Shown: positions 20,051-42,600 of the stretch, in pieces
Layout of the letters: every line of letters begins with the position of its first letter
Position numbering within the stretch: position 1 is the stretch's first letter
NCBI GenBank assembly: GCA_032209605.1
Contig: JASFXZ010000001.1
Location: forward strand, 33,236,619-33,300,618
Origin: Mactromeris polynyma
Taxonomy: Eukaryota > Mollusca > Bivalvia > Venerida > Mactridae
Reading direction: 5' to 3'
DNA length: 64,000 bases
The notes under the pieces: generated by a model
What the model saw: the letters and a program-made list of their open reading frames with translations, nothing else
The model's database searches: none
Told to the model about the DNA's origin: nothing
Translations under genes and position numbers: made by a program

Positions 20051-23000
20051 ATCCTACATTTCCACGTTATTGTTGGGGATATTGCAGTTTATAGTTGTAG
20101 ATACCCATGATAAATAGATTAAATACCATATGTATCTATATAAACCCTATGTATTATCTTTGGATACTTAGCTTTTATTCAACAGAAAAGGTGCTCATTT
20201 TTTAAATCAATTTTTCATCCATCAACAAAGCTTATGAACAGTTATTGTGTTGATGTTGACATGTATTTTCTATTATCAATCATCACAGCTCAGTGTTTGT
20301 ATTGGCCTAATATGTATTGATTGTTATATTCGAAGTAGAGTAAATGTGTGTATAACCTTAAAGTCATAATCACCTGTCAGAGTTCTTAATGTGAAGAGTA
20401 AAATGAATCCAATCCATTTAGTTTGGTGTTGAAGAATGAAAGCATGCTCTGTAATGGTTGAAGTGTCTGATAATCATTTTTATCAAAATAATTTAATCAA
20501 TATTTAATGTATAAATACTAGCACTACAATTGAAATTATGATTCCATTTCAATTTTAAGTTTGAATATGAGTATGTATAACAATGCCAAAATATTCCTCC
20601 ATGATGCTATATGTGTGATTATCATGTATATATATGTGAGTTTATACTGAATAAGTTGTAGTTTGTCACATGGCGATGTTTGCACGTTTTGGGGAGTCTA
20701 TAAAGTCGCAAACAATTCAACTAGGGTAAATTGACTCCTTCACAGAAATGTATGTTTTCATACTTACCAGTTAAATATAAAAATGTGTTTGTGATACACT
20801 ATAAAATCGTACATTTTTATACATTTAGCAAAAGCAAATGCCTGTATAAGCTTTGCCTTTGTTTTGAGTTTTTATAGAAATGTTGTGTGGTGAAGATAAT
20901 AGAAGCTAATACAATATGGTAAGTTATTTACTGAAACCTAGAAAACATTAAACAAGTTAGCAGTTTTCGTGGCTGGTATAATTCTATGAAATTTAATAGT
21001 TAAAACTTATGTAATGTAAGTAATTTGAAATTGTGATTCTGTGATTTGTAATAGCAGGAATGTTGGGGTCATAAAAATGCAAAACATTGTATTTGTAAAC
21101 ATTTCTGGGTTTACAATAATCTGTAAGGATATATGATGTACTTAAGTATTCAGTATTATATTGTTGTGCTTGATAATAACACAACTACAAGTATTTTTAT
21201 AGGGCACTGTTTTGTTATCATGTATGTTTTGATTTACAGAATGTACTGTATAGATGTTTATGCAAGCTTGCAATAAGGTTCAGCCAGCTTCAATTACTTA
21301 TTGTTCAAGTGACCAAGATATCACTTTTAACAGCTATAAATATGACTGGTGGAAAAAAGAACTTGTTTGTTTATCATTTCCTTTTGCGTTCGTAAAATCC
21401 TACCTCTTTAATTCATATGATTTTGTCTGTCTTATTCTAAATTCATTGTGCATTTCTTTCATTTTCATTATTGTCTTTGACTTAATATATATATCTTACA
21501 TTACAAAATGTTTGTATGTATGTAATACCAGTACAATCGTGTATATGTTTGTTTTTAGTTAGAACCTGCTGTACAGTGTATGCAATATTTTATTATATAA
21601 TCTACAACATTGCAAGATAAATCCTACGCAACTTGTAACATTTTCATTGAGTGAATTTTTTTAGTGTTGTAGTTAAAGCACTTGATTACAATTTACACAG
21701 ACAACATTTCTCAGATGAAGCATTATTCCTTCAAAACAAGAATCAATTGTAGATTAGCATTACTAAATATATTTATATATAGCTCATCATAGCAGCATTT
21801 TCTATGTGTTAGCTTTTCTTGTACCCATTGTTGATTGATTTCTAAACATTATCAAGATCTTTTGGTTTCTGTAAATAATGTTAAGAATATACATTTGTGA
21901 CTCTGTGTTGTGTTGGAAGTTGTATTTAGTCTTATCATAATATGCTCTAATAAAAAGTGATCTTAATTGCATAATTAATTAATTTTATTTATCATTATGT
22001 TTTTTACTATTTCATTCTCCGATCACTCAGGAAATGTCGGTCACACTCTGGTCAAGTATACATACATGTATTCAACTGAAAGAGAAAATGTTGTGTCATT
22101 ATTTTGCTATGTTTATTTTCAATTTCAATATATCTTCTATATTGATATCGATTTTATTTCTCAAAATCATGAGGTGTTTTTATGTTTAATTGTTTATTCA
22201 GTATTAGCTATGTAATTGCAATCAATAGTAAAGTGTGCAAATTATCACAAACTGGATGAATGCAAACGTAAATCTATATATTACGTTCATTGCATTTTTG
22301 TTTCAGTAACATCATGCATGCTTGTATTTGTTTAACTGTTCTCTGGTTCAATGTTGGTATGGATTGTTTAAAAAATATCATTAACAGGAATTGAACTTTT
22401 TTTCAATTCTGTTACAGTTATCTAGACTTTGTCAATATTTCTGATTTTGTTATTTTGGATTACATTTGGTGCAAAATTATTGATACATGTACCAGTTATG
22501 TATACATGTACATGTAGTAGTATATTAATTTAGTTCTTTATTGTTTTCTCATTTCATTAACAGGATAAACTTCATTTTTCAGAAGATCTAAGAACCTGGA
22601 TATATGTTTGGTTCTTTCAGGAGATGTCTGTTTTTTTACAAATATTTTCTATTGTTTTATTGTTTCCTTTTGCTTCAGAAACTGACTGTTCAAGGTAATA
22701 TATTGTGGTAATGTTTTGATAGATAACTTCAGTTTGTTAACTCAGCAGAAAGTTTTGAAATATTGTATAATGCATTACCAATGGAGTGAATGGAAAAATT
22801 ATGTTCAATTCAATGTTTATAATATGCTTACATGTACATCTACATAAAAAGTTGATTTCATTTACTTGTACGTTTGTATTGTCAATTCTGATGTTAGCAT
22901 TGTTTCATAATTATACATGTATATGAAAATACATGTTTCATAGTTTTTGTTTGTTAAGTTGCTCATTTGTAATGCTGTAACAACATAAGCTTGTAATAAT

Positions 23001-23712
23001 GAATCAAGCTGATCTGTATTCTGCATTCAAACTACTGGGATTTGATTCTGTAATTGTCATTTAATTGATTCAGATCCGACTTGTAGACCGCCGATCAATG
23101 AGTCATCATTGGACATTTCGTACATTTGGAAATGTATTTGTTTATGTATAGCTTATCAAGTTTGCAGTTTTTCTTATTGAAATGTAAGGTTCTTGTAGAA
23201 TTATGAAAATTCAGATTGTCAAACATGAACAAAATTGGTGCATTATTTGTTAGAGACAAGGCATTATAATTGTCCGTGTCTCCCTGTGCTAATGGCATCT
23301 GTTATATTCTCACTACTTTGTTGGCTTCATTTGTTGATTTGATGTTAATAGTTTGTTATAAATAAAAACTGAATTTTCTCATTGTTGACTTCTTCCCAAT
23401 TTCAAAGCTTAGTATGGTCAGCATTTACACAAAGACATATGACCTGCAGGTACTGATCATGGCCTGGTATGTATGAAATACAAAATATGTCCTTATTTAT
23501 CCTAGGTTCTGTCCTGTCTGTACCAACAAAAGCCATCAAGATATAACCACTTCTGTCATGTTCTCACACAGCAATTTACAATCATGAAGTTAATACAGTT
23601 GTCTGAAGTAAAACTCTTCATTTAATTTTTTGTACTAACCAAACTAAATCAGTTGAATTTCACACATAGTAGCTGGTCATTATACAGATCATTATGGTAA
23701 CCATATACTTAT
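20051..23712. other. AT-rich intergenic or extended 3' UTR
   Basis: Strongly AT-rich with many TGTAT and ACATGTA words. Open frames are short and unconserved. No gene, RNA gene or transposon end found. Confidence 0.5.
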
Positions 23713-24297
23713 TATACCCCCACAAACGAAGTTTGAGGGGGTATATAGGAGTGAGCTTGTCGGTCGGTCGGTCGGTCGGTCGGTCTGTCGGTCTGTCGGT
23801 CTGTTGGTCTGTCTGTCGGTCGGTCTGTCGGTTTTCATGGTTTCCGGACGATAACTCATGAAAGGCTAGACAGATTTGAAAATTTTTTGGTACACAGGTG
23901 TAACATCAGAAGATACAGGTCAAGTTCGATATTGGGGCTGGTGGGGCCAAGGTCAAGGTCACTGTTACTAAAAATAGTTTATCTTGGTTTTAATGGTTTC
24001 CGGACGATAACTCATGAAAGGCTAGACAGATTTGAAAAATTTTTGGTACACAGGTGTAACATCAGAAGATACAGGTCAAGTTCGATATTGGGGCTGGTGG
24101 GGCCAAGGTCAAGGTCACTGTTACTAAAAATAGTTTCTCTTGGTTTTCATGGTTTCCGGACGATAACTCATGAAAGGCTAGACAGATTTGAAAATTTTTT
24201 GGTACACAGGTGTAACATCAGAAGATACAGGTCAAGTTCGATATTGGGGCTGGTGGGGCCAAGGTCAAGGTCACTGTTACTAAAAATAGTTTCTCTT
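23713..24297 (+). repeat. Hairpin-headed repeat with three 156-bp tandem units
   Basis: The head TATACCCCC...GAGGGGGTATA forms a hairpin and is followed by an expanded GTCGGTCGGTC/GTCTGTC run (23760-23830). Then come three nearly identical 156-bp units starting at 23830, 23986 and 24142. Each contains TTTCCGGACGATAACTCATG, TTTTTGGTACACAGGTGTAA and CAAGGTCAAGGTCACTGTTA. Units differ at a handful of positions, so the array is young. As 156 is a multiple of 3, one frame stays open through all units; I do not regard it as a gene. Hairpin-plus-GTC-run repeats of this type are widespread in molluscs (my recollection, not checked). Confidence 0.9.
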
Positions 24298-24948
24298 ACT
24301 TTCACTTACTAGCAAATGGTTTGTTTTTAGTTGTAAACGACTTATCTTTCTGTGAAAATAACTGTTATTTCTAGCATATTGTTTGATATATTTTGCATTG
24401 ATTTAGTTCCATTTTGCCCAGCTTTTTGTGAGCAATTCTATACAAGTTCAGATTTTTATTTCACAGGAACTGTTGATTAGTTCTTACTGTTCTGTTGGCA
24501 GCATTTTTGGTTTATTACATTCAGATACTAGCAAATGGTTTGTTTTTGTTGTTGAAGACTCGCCTTTCAGTGAAAATAACGGGATTTCTTTTAAAATCCA
24601 TTGAAATAAGGCATAATATAATGTTATATCCAGGTAGTTTGATTATTTGATTAAATCTGTGAAACTGCAGTCAAGGACAATGGAACAAAATGTCTTGATT
24701 GCGAATATAAATTGTATCAATTTAATACGCTTTGTTGCTATATTTGTTCGAATTTGAATGCAAAATGTTCAGATCTTGGGAGTTAAAATCAAATATATTG
24801 GTGTTACTAGTTCATACTCTAGTCGAATGTATCAGTATATTTCTTTGTGACAAAGTGCTATATATTACTGTTCATTTTTTCTATTTTATTGATTTTGACC
24901 TGACTCCCATACTGTGGTATTCATATCACCTCCGAAATATTAATTCTT

Positions 24949-25020
24949 ATTATAACCCCACTTCAAAATATGCAATGGGGGCTATATGGGAATCACCACT
25001 TGTTCCGTCATGTCACATAA
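24949..25020 (+). repeat. Fragment of a hairpin-headed repeat
   Basis: TATAACCCCACTTCAAAATA followed by GGGGGCTATATGGGAATCAC resembles the head of the repeat at 23713, without its tandem units. The neighbouring 24300-24948 shows no gene. Confidence 0.5.
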
Positions 25021-25261
25021 CATGGTTTTCCATGAATTATTTCTACCAAGCCTAGTTGTGTATATTGTCGGCACATTCTGATTGTGGTCCTGTAGTGATA
25101 GATAGTGATAGATAATTTCATTGTCTTGACTGGCGGCCATCTTTGAATTTATCAAAAATATGTCTGACAAAGCGGTATTGTGGGGGTATTAATCACCTTC
25201 AGTGATAGCTCTAGTTTCTTTTAATATGCATATTTAACAGGTTCAATGATATGAATTAATC

Positions 25262-25456
25262 GAACCGTCTCCCATGGCCAAGTGGTTAAGGTTTCTGCCT
25301 TGGGAGCGAGAGGTCGAAGGTTCAATTCCCGTTCTAATTATAGTAATATGGCTGGTTGATGAGCTGCCAGCTAGTTAAATAATGGTTACCATGCTCCTAC
25401 CTGCCTGGTGCCTGGCATTAAAAGGATAGGGATCAGGAAGTAAATGTGCTCAGAGT
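25262..25456 (+). mobile_element. tRNA-headed SINE, family A, copy 3
   Basis: The box A-like TGGCCAAGTGGTTAAGG is the best preserved of the three copies. It is followed by CTTGGGAGCGAGAGGTC, box B GGTTCAATTCC and the family body (GCTGGTTGATGAGCTGCCAG, CTACCTGCCTGGTGCCTGG). The head resembles a Ser/Leu-type box A. It is a SINE and not a tRNA gene, because the acceptor stem cannot close. Confidence 0.85.
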
Positions 25457-27993
25457 AGGTTCTCAAATAGTTATATATATTATTGTTGTATTGTTTCGAC
25501 TTGCCTACTTAGTATTAAATTATATATTATTAGACAATATTAAACTGACATTCGTTAGTCTTCTCCACTCTGTTCATGCACAATTGTTTGTCTCATTTGC
25601 TGGGCATGTGATGATTACACAACTATTGAAATTCACCATTTGTATTTCGACAATGATAATTAACAATTTATATGAATATTTGAGACCGTCAGATAAATAT
25701 TGTTAACACTACAATTTGAAAACAATTATACACGGTTACCTGGTGTTAATTCATTAGAACGACCAGAACAATTTGCATGCCAGCTTGCTTACACTAGCCG
25801 AAAACAATGCTGATACAGGAATAATGCAGCAAATATTTGATTTAAACTGTGAATTGGAACATTATATATTGATATCGACCAGTTTGCCACTGAATAAATA
25901 CTGGGAACTTGGGCGACAACAAATCTGTCAATAAATTATCTACACTTGAAATAATCAATGAGAAGCTGACAAATGGAAATTCTTATAATTGCTAGATAAA
26001 CAACGGAGGCGAAACAGTTTTATGGTAAAAATATATTTTGTTATAAATATTCATCATGTACAGTATAACCAGCACATAAATAAAAACACACACTTTAAAT
26101 GCAACAGAGACAACATATGATCCATTTAACATAAATATGTCATTACTTAAAATAATGACTAAGTTTTCAAGATAAATAGTTGAGTATAAATAATCCTGAA
26201 CAAATAAACACGACTCAAGAGGTGAAAGCATATAAAGAAAAGAGTGGATAGACAAGTGTTGCTCACTCTTGATGTGTGCGAGCTTAAAATGCATTATGAG
26301 CTGTTTACACACAATAAAGCGTGCTTTTTGAATTTAGTAACACAACTGATGCAGAAATATATGGAGTAAGTTAACGATGTAGGCAATTGTAAAGTAAAAG
26401 TAACTTTGATATGTACGTGTTTCAACTAGGCCTTTAGACAATATATTTGGTAAAAATCATGACATTCACCAGACCATGCAAAGTACAGTTAATTGAAATG
26501 GGGTTGCTGAACGGACGGATTGGAGTGAGCACAGGGAAAAGTAATAAGTCTGTATTAAATATATATATTTTACATATATGTATACAAACATCAAAGGACC
26601 ATTACTCAAAGAAAAATTATCTGAGTGGAACGAAATGACAAGGATGCACAACTACTCTTGATGCTGATCAAGCCTAAAAAGTTTGGTTGAAATCCAACCA
26701 GCCGTATTGGAAATGAAGCGCGAACAAGCTACAAGTGGACGGACAGACGCCGCAGACAAAAACAATATGTCATAAGACATAATTATATAAATATTATATA
26801 TTAAGAGTTATTTTGCCTTGTGGGTGTGAGTGTGGTCTAACCTAACCTAGCAAAATCTGTTATAAGACAGTAAGCTTTACATAATTTTTCTGAAACCTGA
26901 AAATTTCATGAGCAAAGGCTGTTGAAATAGTCTCCAGATAAAACTAAGACAGAACTGTCAAAATAAAGACGTAGTGTGTGTCAAAAAAGGTCCCCTGAAA
27001 TGCATAACAAAACAAGTTTAGAAGTAAGGCATTCTATCTAAACATTGGCAGATATAATCACTCAAATAAATGAGAAAGGTTTCTTGATGCCGGTACATGA
27101 TAACAAATACTTTTTTTTTAATTACATGTATTTAATTTTAATTTGCGGAAACAAAACTGACATTTCATTGCTGAGACTCAATCTTACAACATCTGGCCAA
27201 GTATAGTACAACAAAAATATCTAAAATCTAAAACTGAATGAAACAAGTAAGCAGACAAAATGTTGGAACTTGAATGAATTTCAAATGTTACACTATTTTG
27301 TTAAATAAATGAAAGAATACAACCCATTAATATTCTTCAATGATAAGCGATGGTAATAATGGATGGTGACTAACCCTCATATTTTCACACTGAACATTTA
27401 TGAAAACTAGCTTGAACTCATCCTCATTCACAAAACCGTATTTTATACTAAGAACAGCACATTTATATGCAACTAGGACATGTAACTATGGGTATAACTT
27501 GAGACTCAATAAATAGGTAAAGCTATACACAAATAAACAAAACATGAAACATGGATACTGATCAGATTGTGTAACAAATGGAATACCAGCAATCAAAATA
27601 TATAAGTTGCTAGTCTGTGGGAACCTGGTGACATAAAGCTTGATGTAATGTAACTTATCCATACAATAGTCATAAGCAATCAGAGTAAAAAAGTAAAATA
27701 GATAATGAAATAATGGATGGACGGATAGTCATCTTGAATTCAAAATAAGCACTGGATAGAACATTGATGTCTAAGACAAATTTGCCACATGTAACATATA
27801 AGTCAGTCATAAAGGTTCCTATTTTCTAAAATAACACTTGCGGTATTCACAGCCCTAATAACAAAAAAAAGCTCCTGTCAAATATCATTGTTCACAAAGA
27901 TATCTTCAAACAGACAGAACTATTTCAAGTTTAAAATCTATCACAGATCAACCGTTCATATCACATGACCACATCACATGACTAATCACAAAT
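25457..27993. other. Intergenic and KIF24 3' flank
   Basis: No coding signal found. Near 26640-26770 is a decayed interspersed repeat (AAGTTTGGTTGAAATCCAAC, GGACGGACAGACGCC), related to one at 28375-28530. The KIF24 3' UTR must lie within roughly the last kilobase; a minus-strand ATTAAA is at 27130-27135. I could not decide on the poly(A) site. Confidence 0.4.
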
Positions 27994-38361
<10,368 letters not shown>

Positions 38362-38383
38362 ATTTTAAGATTTTCTTGTGTTT

Positions 38384-39662
38384 CTGAAAGTACAAGGATA
38401 AACTATCATTCATGTATAAATATCTATGTCACATACTATTACTAACAGTCTTTACCTCAAAATTTACCACAAGCTAGTATTTTTACGGTCAATAAATAAA
38501 CCTGCAAGAGAAATTTAATGAAGAAGAAAATAGACATATTAAACAGGTCAATTTATAATGATTATGTTTATCTAACTGAAAAATACAACACGTACTCAAT
38601 GAGAATATTTTACAATTCTTAACTAAAAGACTTAGATAAAGGATATTAAACCAAAAAAAACATAACAATAAGATATTGTGAAATCATTATTGTATTTCAA
38701 TACAAATAGTATCCGTAAACATTCCAATAATTTGAATACTTGCGACAGACGAAATGTTGAAGCACTGATTTATAAGTCACTCACCAAATGAAAATAATCA
38801 TAAGTCCGATGTTTGGTATTCAGGTATTTTTAACTCACACCGGATCAAATACTGCGTCATTGACTTTTAATCTAAAGCAATTGGACTTTATCCAAATGTT
38901 GAATAATCCATTCACTTCACGGATAAACAAAACACAAAGTTATTATTTTATTGAATTGAGCACAGCACCTGACACAAATTAACTTTCAGTCCTGAAAAAA
39001 AACAAATCCATAACGGTACAGATCACATGTAACCTAATTAACTGAAGAAATCATATATAATGCAAATAGAAGTGTATTCAATATTTTATCAATCTATCTG
39101 GTGGCTACATGTCTCAACATGACGTTCAAGTAAGAGTTGTTTCCCTTGGGTGTTTTCATCGTTTACCGATACACGAACTGAATATTACATTATGTCCGCT
39201 TTCCAATATAGCTGATGTACCACATGAATTATTTTGAAAAGTAGCATATGGTACTGGAAAATAATAAACGATGAGGAATTTTGCTACATGGACACTTGCT
39301 TTCAATACTTCGAAATTCTAATTTCTAAATATTCTAGGACACTTTTTGCCAAATAGAACATTTAAGCAACATTTCAGTATGTTTTTGTTCTTTTATGTCA
39401 GATATAATTCGATCTTTGATCTAGCAAATTATATGATCAGGATAAGATCGTTATGTATTGATCCCTGTTCTTTGAACCATGTAAAAAATATCGGAGAAAA
39501 TTTGATGACAGACGCCATTTTCAAACGACGCGGTTGGCAAGGGAAATAACGAAGATATCCGAATGCCAAGTGTGCCGAATGTTAAGTCACGTTCCACTAA
39601 ATATTACTAATTTAGCGGCGTGTAGCCTTCAGGAAGTGACCACGTTTTTGACAAAAACAAAC
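38384..39662. promoter_or_regulatory. Shared upstream region of KIF24 (-) and DDX49 (+)
   Basis: Start codons are 1.3 kb apart and diverge. On the minus side an acceptor (CTTTCAG) just before 38383 shows KIF24 has a non-coding 5' exon somewhere in this region. On the plus side the DDX49 5' UTR runs up to 39662 and contains GACGCCATTTTC at about 39511, a YY1-like sequence (GCCATTTT) common near TATA-less starts. There is no TATA box at a sensible position. Shared control is inferred from arrangement. Confidence 0.5.
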
Positions 39663-42600
39663 ATGGACTTTGCTGATAGCGGTCTTGATGAGTGGTTAAC
39701 GAACCAATGTAGAGCGATGGGGATTTCGAAACCAACAGAGATTCAACAGAATTGTGTTCCCCATATTTTGAATGGTATTTTTGTTGTTTCCTTTGAATGT
39801 CATTAGTTTTCGCGATGGTAACTGTAACTTATTTCACTTTTTTCTGGCTATATGTCATATTGACATTGTGTAAGTAATATGTCTACGTTCCAGTTTGTAT
39901 ACGCCCTGAACAGAGGTATTATAGTTTCACCTGCGGTGTAAGGGCGGTTGGGTGGGTGGCGTCCAGAAATAACTTAAACAATTAGAATATAAGCATTTGT
40001 GACTTTTTTTTGTCCTATCAACACCTGAGCCCTGCGTTCAGTTACAGTTATCAGCCCTATCGTTTCGAAACGTTTTGCAATTTGGTTCCCGTGTGCAGCC
40101 AATGTGATACGGTGAGCAAGGGACACAACACAAAACTTTTCCACTGATAGCCGTAACTGAACGCACCTGGCAAATTTGGTCAGAATGTGTATGGGCATAA
40201 TATCTCGGACAAGTCTGATAACCAGCCATTTCGCTCAAGTCACTCAGGAGTAATCGCCCTTTGAGTTTGATTATAAAAATTACTTATCTTGTCCGATCCA
40301 GCGTTCCTAAGTTCTCCTAGTTTTCCTGGTTTTTTAATGTGCTCCTATTTTTTCCTAGTTTTCCAAATAAGCTCCTAGTATTCCTTCTTTTTCATCAGAA
40401 GAGTTGTATGTTGGATAAGGCCCTTGTGGAGATTTTCTTGCTGAAGAAGACAAGAGGATGTTTAGTTAACAAGCTCCATTCCTGAAAGCATGGTCTGGTA
40501 TCACTGGTGCATGGTCCAGCCTTCTCAACTGATGACTGAAAAGGTTGGCCTATGCTTCAGTGATACCTACAAGTGACTGCGGAATCTCATAACTTGTCAA
40601 CTAAACGTTCCAACTGCCTTCGAGTATGGTAATCAATTACCAAAAAAGTTGGGAAGATAACATTTTACCTTTCAATAGTTCCTAATTTTGATTTCCTATT
40701 TTTCCCTAGTTTTCTGTGACTTTCATTCCTTGTTTTTCCTACTTTGTATGCCTCCACTCTGAAAAGGGGGGGGCATATAGATTTGCCGTTGTCCGTCTGT
40801 ACGTCCTTCCGTCCGTCACAAAATCTTGTGTCACGCATATCTCCAAAAGAATATGAGCCAGAGTCATAAAACATTACAGGAATGTTCACCAGCATGTGTA
40901 GTTTTGCACCTGGGGTTTCATGTTTGGTGGTGTCCAGTAAGTGCAAAGTTATGGCCCTTGACTTAGTTAAAACATAGCCTACAGAGTATGCAATCTTGCG
41001 TCACTCATATCTCCAAAAATATATGAGCCAGTGTCATAAGACTTTACAACCTGTATAGTTGTGCACCTGGGGTTTCATGTATGGTTACGCCCCGTAAGTG
41101 CAAAGTTATGGCCCTTGACTTAAGTTATCACCATAATCAGTACAGTTGTTCACTTGGTAATTTTGATATCCATTCACCAACTATGAGCAGAATAAAAGCA
41201 TTTGCTTTTGTGACAAAGGCTGCAAGTGGGGGCATCTGTGTCCTATGGACGCATTCTAGTTTAGTATATATTGCTGGGGAACCTGTAGTTGCCGGAAGTT
41301 TATACCTATTATGTTTTCTATTATTGTCCACAACTTCCTATGTTGTGCACATTCATGCTTGTTTTAATCATAATAATTGGCTGACATATTTACAACCAAG
41401 CATTCTAGTTGTTAAAACAAGGTTTGTGAAGCATCACTGGGATATATATACACAAATTTGGATCTGTTAAATCTTACTTTACTATTCTTATATATCAGTA
41501 AAGTGATATGTCATGATATATTTGACTTGTTTCTCAAACATGACTTTATTTGATACAGTATAAATACAGACCTGACCATCTATAACACCCTTTAACCACC
41601 ATTTATGTGAATTAAGCAGAAAAAGTATGCCCAATTTAGGGATCAAACCCACGATCACGCTCAACACTGACAGAACTAACCAAGGTGTTGTCTAACCCCC
41701 ACATCGCTACATTTATATTTTATTACATTGTCTGATACATTGTTGTTCTTGTGCTGTTGCGTTAAGTATAATAAATGTTGTTAATTCTATATTAATCTAA
41801 CTATTAGGGAGTGTACAACAATGTGGGGCTACAATACATATATATAAGGGTCACTGACAGTAAAGCTGGTAAGAATTGTAAACTAATGCAGTATTCATAT
41901 AATATGGATCATTTTTCACAATGTAAGTTACTAAGAATGGTTCAAATTTTGTGGAAATAAAACCACAGTAGTCAACATGACTGCCTATGCTTTGGAGTTA
42001 CATCCTTACTATGCTTCATTTAACATTTGACCTTTCCCTGTGATACATATAAGGTTGATTATGTGTCATTGGCAGAACATATCCTTGGAATTTTAATGCA
42101 CTTTTTGAATTTAGGAGTCACCAGATAAAATATCTGAATGCCAATTGAGAACACTAGCCAAGATTATGTTGTGCAGGTGTAGTCATTGATGCTCTGTAGA
42201 GTGTTAAATGTTTGCCCATATTACTGCATCAAGATTGATCTTATTCTTTCTAGGTGAAGATTGCATTGGTTGTGCGAAGACAGGCAGTGGGAAGACAGCA
42301 GCATTTGCATTGCCTATTCTACAAAAATTATCTGAAGACCCTTATGGAATTTTTGCTCTTGTTTTAACGCCAACTAGAGAGCTTGCATTTCAAATATCAG
42401 AACAGTTTAGTGTGCTCGGAAAGCCAATTGGTGTGAGAGTGACAGTTATCACTGGTGGTCTAGGTGAGTTATCCTTCATTCCTGGTTGCCTTTGACTATG
42501 TGACAAAATAATTATAATAGTGATATACACAATAGTTTATGGCTGTTGCCATTCGGTGTTTACGATTTGTTTATTTTCCATTTCTAAATGTTTTACCTGA

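Noticed and set aside
23887..24312. 141-codon frame with three identical 52-residue repeats
   Set aside because: A tandem repeat whose unit length happens to be a multiple of three; the unit is a dispersed non-coding repeat.
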